NCBI GenBank assembly: GCA_020633655.1
Contig: JACKDF010000057.1
Span: forward strand, 1 to 5,242
Source of the DNA: Deferribacteres bacterium
Lineage (GTDB): Bacteria > Zhuqueibacterota > Zhuqueibacteria > Zhuqueibacterales > Geothermadaptataceae
Length of the DNA stretch: 5,242 nucleotides
Reading direction: 5' to 3'
Below are positions 1 to 5,242 of this stretch, piece by piece; positions within the stretch are counted from its first letter, which is position 1; the number at the start of each line of letters is the position of its first letter. The notes below the pieces were generated by a model. The model saw nothing but the letters and a program-made list of their open reading frames with translations, was not told where the DNA came from and ran no database searches. A program made the position numbers and the translations under genes.

Positions 1-157
1 TAAAGAAGCAAAAATTTCAATTATAAAAATTACCCTTAAAATCCATTTTTGGCCTAAACAAAACGCACCGAGAGAAATCATTTGCATTCTGTAATATTAA
101 TTATTAGCTTTTTTATTAAGATTTATTGTTTTTTTTAACGAATTCGGAGGAAGGAAG

Positions 158-1051
158 ATGGAAAGTTCAATTTTAAGTGCAGTTATTCTGCCCCTGGCAT
201 TAGCCACAATTATGATTGGAATTGGACTTGAGCTGAAAAAAGATGATTTTCTGCTCTTGTTTCAAAAACCAAAATCGGTAATTGCTGGCCTGATTGCGCA
301 AATGCTTTTGTTGCCATTATTGGGTATTCTCGTGGGATTTTATTTATTTGATTTCTCATCACCGCTCATCGGTGCCGGTTTTGTTATTATTGCCCTTAGC
401 CCAGGTGGCGTCACCTCGAATCTTTTTACTTTACTCGCCAAAGGAGATTTAGCCCTTGCAGTCACTCTGACAGTCATTGTTAGTGTTATCACTCCATTTT
501 GGTTTCCAGTTGCAGCGGCGCTTATTCTTACGGCAGTCGAAGGTGCAGATGCCATTAAACTGGACATTTTAAAAACGATTATTGAATTGTTTGCGATCAC
601 GCTGATTCCTATCGTCATTGGTATGTTTATCAAATACAAGAACGAGGCCTTTGCTGTACGCATGCAAAAGATGGTTAAAACACTTTCGACCATCTTTTTG
701 GTACTGGTAATTGTCGCCCTTGTAATTAAACATCGGGACATTTTAATGGCCAATTTGGTCTCCGTTGCACCGGCTTCTCTTTTACTTGTTGTCCTTGCTT
801 TTGTTGTTGGCCTGCTCGTGGCGAAAATATTCTCCACGACTGCAGCCCAAAGCCGTGCCATTTCCATCAGTGTTGGAATTCAAAACGGGACATTGGCCCT
901 CTACATCGCTGCAACAATTCTTGGAATCCCTGAATTGACGCTGGCCGCGATGTTCTATAGTTTGATCATGTTTGTGGTAGGATTCGCCGCAGTGACTTTG
1001 TTCAATAAATATCCTTCACTCAGCGGGGAAAATGCAGTGGTTGCCGCATAA
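158..1051 (+). CDS. Bile acid:sodium symporter (BASS/SBF) family transporter
   Basis: This is a 297-residue, almost wholly hydrophobic protein of the length usual for bacterial BASS transporters (about 300). Hydrophobic segments run from residues 5-24 to about 262-283, consistent with the ten-helix, two-repeat fold in the inner membrane. The family hallmarks are visible: SPGGVTSN at 81-88 (first crossover, usually xPGGxxSN) and SVGIQNGTLA at 238-247 (second crossover, usually EVGxQNxxLA). Gln48 fits the conserved helix-3 glutamine. Characterised members couple Na+ to uptake of bile acids, pantoate or other organic anions; the substrate here cannot be read from sequence. Two positions that carry Na1-site side chains in the Neisseria ASBT structure look replaced (Ala101 for Ser, Ser238 for Glu), so ion coupling may differ. 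The start is well supported: GGAGGA at 146-151 lies six bases before the ATG. The gene is monocistronic here and converges on the large minus-strand gene. Confidence 0.93.
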   Translation: MESSILSAVILPLALATIMIGIGLELKKDDFLLLFQKPKSVIAGLIAQMLLLPLLGILVGFYLFDFSSPLIGAGFVIIALSPGGVTSNLFTLLAKGDLALAVTLTVIVSVITPFWFPVAAALILTAVEGADAIKLDILKTIIELFAITLIPIVIGMFIKYKNEAFAVRMQKMVKTLSTIFLVLVIVALVIKHRDILMANLVSVAPASLLLVVLAFVVGLLVAKIFSTTAAQSRAISISVGIQNGTLALYIAATILGIPELTLAAMFYSLIMFVVGFAAVTLFNKYPSLSGENAVVAA

Positions 1052-1083
1052 GTTTTCGTGTTTCTGAAATAGCCACGTATAAA

Positions 1084-1116
1084 AAAATAGCCGGACTCCC
1101 TAAGTTCGGCTATTTT
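1084..1116. terminator. Bidirectional intrinsic terminator between convergent genes
   Basis: A 14-base-pair stem joins 1084-1097 to 1103-1116 around a five-base loop (1098-1102). The core is ATAGCCG paired with CGGCTAT. On the plus-strand RNA it holds one G-U wobble (1094 with 1106), which becomes a C-A mismatch on the minus-strand RNA. The plus transcript ends in TTTTATAATT after the stem; the minus transcript ends in a run of seven T (complement of 1081-1087), the better tail. The hairpin sits 33 bases after the transporter stop and about 106 bases after the stop of the surface-protein gene, so both genes can share it. Confidence 0.85.
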
Positions 1117-1222
1117 ATAATTACAAGTTAAGCGCGTGATGCAATTTTATTTCAAATTCCTTTACAACGCTTTGTTCTTTTGACGACATAATTTTTTCCC
1201 GGAACCATCCCAATAAAATCTT

Positions 1223-4200
1223 CTACCGCAATAATATGAGTCGTTTTACTTGTCGAAAATGCCCCGCTTCAATTTCATACAAATAGACACCACTCGGTAA
1301 TGTCTGTCCAAGTTCGTTCTGACCATTCCACATAACTTTGTACACACCGGTCCCGTGTTTAGTGTTTACTAAAGTCCCGACGAGCTGCCCTTTTATATTA
1401 TAAATTTTCAACGTTACCTGTACGTCTTCACCAACAGGGATGGTGTATTCAATTACCGTATTGGCATCGCTTAATTGAGGGAATCCTAAACTTTTGCAAA
1501 ATGGATTTGGATAGTTTTGTTGCATACTGAACTTAGTTGGAAGATTCCTTTCCGCTTCCTTCACTTCAGAAGGTTTTTGCACGAAAATCTGCCCTGGTGT
1601 CACAGTTATAAAATCACTGGAAATTTCGGTATAGTCAGTCGTAACTAACGCCGTATGCCCAGGCAAAATATCTATCACCAATGGGCTTACTTGTTCCGCC
1701 GTGCCGATTACCGCAAATCGAATCAAAGCAAGCTCTTGATTCTCACCAAAAACACGCTCAGAGGCACTTGAAAGTTGAAGAACAATATTTTTGGTTGCTT
1801 GAGCATTTTGTGGAAGGAAAGGAGGAGATGGATTCAGGAGTAATCCCATGTTCCATGTATTCTCACCTGGCCAGACATCGATAAATTCCACAACCGACGA
1901 ATCAAACTCAATAGTAATTTGCAGGAAGCTCAATGCATCCTCTGAAGAAATGAGAATTGGCACATCCAGCGTGTCTTCAGGAAAAACATGAAGCGTCGGC
2001 AAAGAAATGAGCGTCGTTTGCCTCTGCGAATGCAACTTAACTGTCTTCTGCGTTGATGCAAGAGACTCCGATGCAATCCAGTTTAAATTAGCATCCCCGA
2101 GGGAATATCCCGTAAACGATACATTCCTGCTACCCAGCAACAACGATTGTGGCGAATCAAAGAACCAATCACCCGTTGCACCAGTGCCCTCTGTGAAATA
2201 GGCAATATATTTCAACAGCAAAATAGTGTCTGCGCCGGTAACAGTGCCACTTTGATTAATATCTGCAGCCAGCAATTGATTTGTATTGAGCGTGTCAAGA
2301 AGTGCCAAATGCCTCAGTACAAGCAGAGCATCAGACCCGGTGATGGCGCGCTGATTATCGCCACTTTTTGTAATAGCAATTTCTCCGGGGCCCTTTATGA
2401 CATGGCTGATTGCTACAGCCCCCGTAGCATCCGTTTCGCCAGAACCCTTATCAAGAAAATCTTTCACTATGACCGTGGCAGACCCTATGGGAGCGCCAAT
2501 CTGCGTCGAATCGAAGCCAAGATAGGTAGCATCAACCGACTGCGTTGTGTATTCTTTTACGATTTTTACTACACCATTTTGAAACTCGATACACTCCTTT
2601 TTTATATCTTCTGCGGAATTGGTCGTAAAACTATTTCCCCCCGATACCAAATCGAATAACAATGGAGTTGCACCGTTCGCCAGATTAATTACCTGAAAGT
2701 TCAATTTTGCTACTTGTTGCTCTTCACCGGAAATTATTCCAGTTCCTGAAAGTTGAAATAAAATATTCTCATTAACTTCGAATCCTGTTGGCTCGAAGCC
2801 TAAATCCAGATTGGTTTGCAACAAAAATCCCGCTGCATCTTTCCCAGGTTCAATACTGAGTAATTTTAAAATAGTGGAATCGTATTCTACAATCATTTGC
2901 GCGAAGCTTATTTCAGCGGTTGTGGAAAGTGTAACCGGAATTTCGACAGTATCCCAGAATGTGGCTTCAATTCGTGGTAATGTCGCCGTCACCATTATTT
3001 GCCCTTCATACCGTCCTTTGATGCACACATCATCAAAAGAAGCCATGTCGTTATATGAACCGAAACCCAGGGCTCCAACAGACAAATCAGGCTCATCAAG
3101 AGTGCCGAAAAGTTGATCATCGAGAAAAAATTCTACCAAATCGCCTGTTCGCCTCGCCCTGAACAGATGGAATTGATTATCCGAAACAGCCACGTCCATG
3201 TCGAGCACAAGGCGGCGCGGTTGCTCGCTGATCATCTGGTAAACTGCACTTTCATAACTGCTTCCATTAATCATAGCATAGTAGTAATTCTCTGCATCCT
3301 CGTAGGCGAAAACAAGTGCATAATCTCCGTTAGGATTTTCACTCAGATTTTCCTCCGAACGAGCACGAAATGCGAAATCAAAATCGGCATATATTTTTCC
3401 CGCCAGGACAGAGAAAGCGCCAAGCCCATCCCGGCTCGCCCCATAATAATCAGAGGTATTAATTGAATAAATGCCGTTCCCACCTTCGTTCACGACATGC
3501 CAATAATTCGGATTTGAGGCGTACCATCCCTCGATACCGGCACTATCGAAAGCGTTGTGGTAATCACATTGAGTCGTAGCGGATGGATGTACAGTGAACT
3601 GCGCTAAAAATGCTTCTACTTTTACAGAATCGCGACCAGTGACATTTTCGAATATGCGCTGCCCCGTTAAATAAAGTAATCCTGAGTCGCTTACAGCAAT
3701 TTGTGCTGCTCGCTCAGTCCAATCATCCCCGGGAGAATTGTGCGATATCGCCCACACATTTGCTAAATAGGAATCGTATTTAAGCACAAAAATATCTGCA
3801 CTATCAGGGCATGTCAGTGTTGTGTTGTCGACGGTGAATTCATCCGAGAAATCACCAATTATGTATAAGTTGCCCTTAGTGTCAAAAGTATAATCACGGG
3901 CAAATTCCTCACCGCTGCCCCCTTCATGGATGAGCCAAAGTAAATCACCAGAACTCGAGTATTTTGCAAAATAAAAATCAGTTCCACCGTTGCTCGTTAA
4001 AGCCTGGTCACCAACTGTAACGGATTCTGTAAAATTTTTTAATTCGAATCGCTCCCTATAGTTCCTTGCGGGGAAATCCAATTCAATTTTAGACAAAAGG
4101 ACTCCATTTTCATCGAATAGAGTGGAATAGTGTGTTTCTGGAATTACGGTGGGAGTTTGCGACGTATCACTGACATAATACCCAAATTCTTTAAAAACAT

Positions 4201-4957
4201 AATCAAATGCAATATTTCCTGTTTCATTAATCGCAAAACCCTCAATTTGTTCGATGGGCGAATCGGTATAACCACCGTGGTGAAAATCCGGAATTTCCCG
4301 CTCGATATGTTTTAACCATAGTAATTCTCCCTCTGGGGAGAATTTGGCCATAAACAGATCTATCCCCCACCCTCCCGGAATCGTTTGTCCCGCGAGGGTG
4401 AAATCATGTTTATTTTGAGTCCAACTCCCAAATTCTCCAGCAATATATAAGTTCTCATTTGTATCAAGAAAAACCCCATGAATTGTTGATTTGAAAAAAT
4501 CATCGTATTCGGGGAAAGTTGTTGCTGAAGTATGATGCCAGAGGACACGACCACTTGTATCAATTCGGGCAAGTGATATTTCCTCCGAATAAAACCAGGG
4601 ATCGAAAGAGCCGAGGAGCACAAGATCGCTGTTGGAATAAAAACCTGCGACCCGATGATACCTGATGCCCCATGGAATTCCCCAATTGCTGAAAGCATAG
4701 GGAAAACCGTGAATATTAAAACGCTCAAACATGGTAAGAGAATAAACATCAACAACAACTTCACCTGAAACGTAACTATTGTCTTTATTATCCACCGTGA
4801 GCTGCTTGAGATAAATCGACGTGATACCGAGACTATAATCCTCATAATTAATTGTTTCCAGGGAGGTTTCCCAATTGAGTTGTTGCCGATGTTGTGCCGG
4901 AAGGAAATGAAAGCTGAAAAACAAAAACAGAACGATGTATTTGGTTAGAGTTTTCAT
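1223..4957 (-). CDS. Secreted multidomain surface protein: beta-propeller, ConA-like, cohesin, dockerin, cohesin, T9SS sorting tail
   Basis: This is a 1244-residue exported protein with no recognisable catalytic motif; the role inferred is surface binding or assembly. Residues 1-21 form a signal peptide (KT..K, then hydrophobic, LPA before Gln22). Residues 45-457 carry SBBP-like propeller blades, recognised by recurring D-F-AK-S--G-LLW and D--GN-Y--G-F patterns (clearest at 125-178, 199-256, 324-378, 386-433). Residues 464-648 resemble a LamG/DUF1080-type concanavalin A fold, ending in GFGSYND and FDDVCIKG. Residues 653-801 and 982-1126 are two related cohesin-like modules (FAQMIVEYDS and FLQITIEFDS). 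Between them are a small Ig-like segment (805-857) and a dockerin-like pair (865-921), whose second loop D899-N901-S903-G904-D910 is canonical. The tail (1140-1244) has NYPNPF, TLKIYNIKGQLV, SGVYLYEI and KRLILLR, as in type IX/FlgD-like sorting domains. I chose ATG 4957; an in-frame GTG at 4966 lies inside the ribosome binding site. The protein runs unbroken. Family and architecture are confident; function is not. Confidence 0.9.
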   Translation of the reverse strand: MKTLTKYIVLFLFFSFHFLPAQHRQQLNWETSLETINYEDYSLGITSIYLKQLTVDNKDNSYVSGEVVVDVYSLTMFERFNIHGFPYAFSNWGIPWGIRYHRVAGFYSNSDLVLLGSFDPWFYSEEISLARIDTSGRVLWHHTSATTFPEYDDFFKSTIHGVFLDTNENLYIAGEFGSWTQNKHDFTLAGQTIPGGWGIDLFMAKFSPEGELLWLKHIEREIPDFHHGGYTDSPIEQIEGFAINETGNIAFDYVFKEFGYYVSDTSQTPTVIPETHYSTLFDENGVLLSKIELDFPARNYRERFELKNFTESVTVGDQALTSNGGTDFYFAKYSSSGDLLWLIHEGGSGEEFARDYTFDTKGNLYIIGDFSDEFTVDNTTLTCPDSADIFVLKYDSYLANVWAISHNSPGDDWTERAAQIAVSDSGLLYLTGQRIFENVTGRDSVKVEAFLAQFTVHPSATTQCDYHNAFDSAGIEGWYASNPNYWHVVNEGGNGIYSINTSDYYGASRDGLGAFSVLAGKIYADFDFAFRARSEENLSENPNGDYALVFAYEDAENYYYAMINGSSYESAVYQMISEQPRRLVLDMDVAVSDNQFHLFRARRTGDLVEFFLDDQLFGTLDEPDLSVGALGFGSYNDMASFDDVCIKGRYEGQIMVTATLPRIEATFWDTVEIPVTLSTTAEISFAQMIVEYDSTILKLLSIEPGKDAAGFLLQTNLDLGFEPTGFEVNENILFQLSGTGIISGEEQQVAKLNFQVINLANGATPLLFDLVSGGNSFTTNSAEDIKKECIEFQNGVVKIVKEYTTQSVDATYLGFDSTQIGAPIGSATVIVKDFLDKGSGETDATGAVAISHVIKGPGEIAITKSGDNQRAITGSDALLVLRHLALLDTLNTNQLLAADINQSGTVTGADTILLLKYIAYFTEGTGATGDWFFDSPQSLLLGSRNVSFTGYSLGDANLNWIASESLASTQKTVKLHSQRQTTLISLPTLHVFPEDTLDVPILISSEDALSFLQITIEFDSSVVEFIDVWPGENTWNMGLLLNPSPPFLPQNAQATKNIVLQLSSASERVFGENQELALIRFAVIGTAEQVSPLVIDILPGHTALVTTDYTEISSDFITVTPGQIFVQKPSEVKEAERNLPTKFSMQQNYPNPFCKSLGFPQLSDANTVIEYTIPVGEDVQVTLKIYNIKGQLVGTLVNTKHGTGVYKVMWNGQNELGQTLPSGVYLYEIEAGHFRQVKRLILLR

Positions 4958-4961
4958 CTGA

Positions 4962-4970
4962 CCCACCTTT
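4962..4970 (-). promoter_or_regulatory. Ribosome binding site that fixes the start of the surface-protein gene
   Basis: Read on the minus strand, the bases before the ATG at 4957 are AAAGGTGGGTCAG. AGGTGG matches the AGGAGG consensus at all but one base and ends five to six bases before the ATG, a normal distance. The in-frame GTG at 4966, three codons upstream, is itself part of this site and has only AGAAAG directly against it, so it is an unlikely start. The signal peptide beginning Met-Lys-Thr from the ATG is also more typical than one beginning Met-Gly-Gln. Confidence 0.7.
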
Positions 4971-4974
4971 CTGA

Positions 4975-5242
4975 TTATGATTTGTCAATCAGTGCCTGCT
5001 TCTCATTTATTTTTGCGCGTTCAATGCAAAAACGAGTCGCAATTGGGGCTCGTGAGTCTGTTCTGATGTCTTTCCGAAATTCTAATCTAACCTGATGGTA
5101 GGGCAGGTACTTAACGACATGTGAAATGAATTTGGTTGACGAAATCGAATATAACATTTCTCCTGCTTAAAGCAAGAATTACCTTTGCTTGCGCCTCCCC
5201 CAAAGTGCAACTCTACGCTTTTTGGAAACGCACTTTCAAACG
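4975..5242. other. Upstream region of the surface-protein gene with doubtful short frames and inverted repeats
   Basis: This stretch must hold the promoter of the large minus-strand gene, but I see no convincing -35/-10 pair or Bacteroidota-type TAnnTTTG box. Two overlapping minus-strand frames are open. One, 5157-4975, would encode 60 residues (MLYSISSTKF...) ending 17 bases before the large gene; its AGGAG lies only two bases from the ATG. The other is open from the window edge (5240) to a TAG at 5082, giving 52 codons. I recognise neither product. Small inverted repeats are present: AAAGTGC at 5202-5208 with GCACTTT at 5230-5236, and AAGCAA at 5170-5175 with TTGCTT at 5185-5190. The whole could be non-coding leader, a decayed gene read in two frames, or part of an interspersed repeat. 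Confidence 0.25.

Noticed and set aside
60..157. A sigma70-like promoter before the transporter (TTGCAT at 82-87, TAATAT at 92-97).
   Set aside because: The two boxes are only four bases apart and neither has a partner at the right distance. The region is so AT-rich that such matches are expected by chance, and no clear TAnnTTTG box was found.
340..867. A 175-residue open frame on the minus strand opposite the transporter gene.
   Set aside because: It lies wholly inside the well-supported BASS gene, has a composition typical of a shadow frame (rich in Thr, Ala, Ser and Arg) and no recognisable domain or ribosome binding site.
1194..1216. A second hairpin and T-run just after the stop of the surface-protein gene.
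   Set aside because: On the minus strand the stem would be about four pairs with a wobble and is followed by A residues, not T, so it is not an intrinsic terminator.
1681..4845. Several open frames of 61-170 codons on both strands within the surface-protein gene.
   Set aside because: The 1244-residue frame has recognisable domains from end to end. The others have no domain patterns, and their reading depends on the codons of the real gene.
4958..5030. A promoter using TTGACA close to the start of the surface-protein gene (minus strand, near 4980-4985).
   Set aside because: A -10 box at normal spacing would fall on the ribosome binding site. CATAAT next to it lacks a -35 partner.
1..5242. 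CRISPR arrays, tRNA or rRNA genes, insertion sequences, riboswitches.
   Set aside because: No regularly spaced repeats, no cloverleaf or rRNA-like sequence, no transposase and no conserved aptamer pattern were seen.

Overview
The window looks like ordinary chromosomal DNA, of moderate to low GC, from a bacterium of the FCB superphylum. Candidates are Calditrichota, KSB1-type, Ignavibacteria or Marinimicrobia-like lineages. The main clue is the C-terminal module of the large protein: an NYPNPF motif, a beta-sandwich and a terminal KRLILLR, which is the sorting tail of type IX-secreted proteins in that group. The joining of cohesin, dockerin and sorting tail on one chain fits the same lineages. 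The genus cannot be told from the sequence alone.

Layout: two convergent genes share one terminator. On the plus strand, 158-1051 encodes a ten-helix transporter of the bile acid:sodium symporter (BASS/SBF) family. On the minus strand, 4957 down to 1223 encodes a secreted multidomain surface protein of 1244 residues. It consists of a signal peptide, an SBBP-like beta-propeller, a concanavalin A-like (LamG/DUF1080-type) module, a first cohesin-like module, an Ig-like plus dockerin-like module, a second cohesin-like module and a T9SS/FlgD-type tail. A strong hairpin at 1084-1116 lies between the two gene ends and can stop transcription from both sides. The remaining DNA is a 157-base AT-rich leader before the transporter and a stretch of about 285 bases behind the start of the large gene. 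That stretch must hold the large gene's promoter. It also carries short overlapping open frames and small inverted repeats of unclear meaning.

Nothing ties the two genes functionally: they converge and belong to different processes (inner-membrane uptake versus surface or secreted binding and assembly). The points most worth a second look are that cohesin-like and dockerin-like modules sit on the same exported chain, so it could in principle self-associate, and that the transporter seems to lack two side chains of the classical Na1 sodium site.
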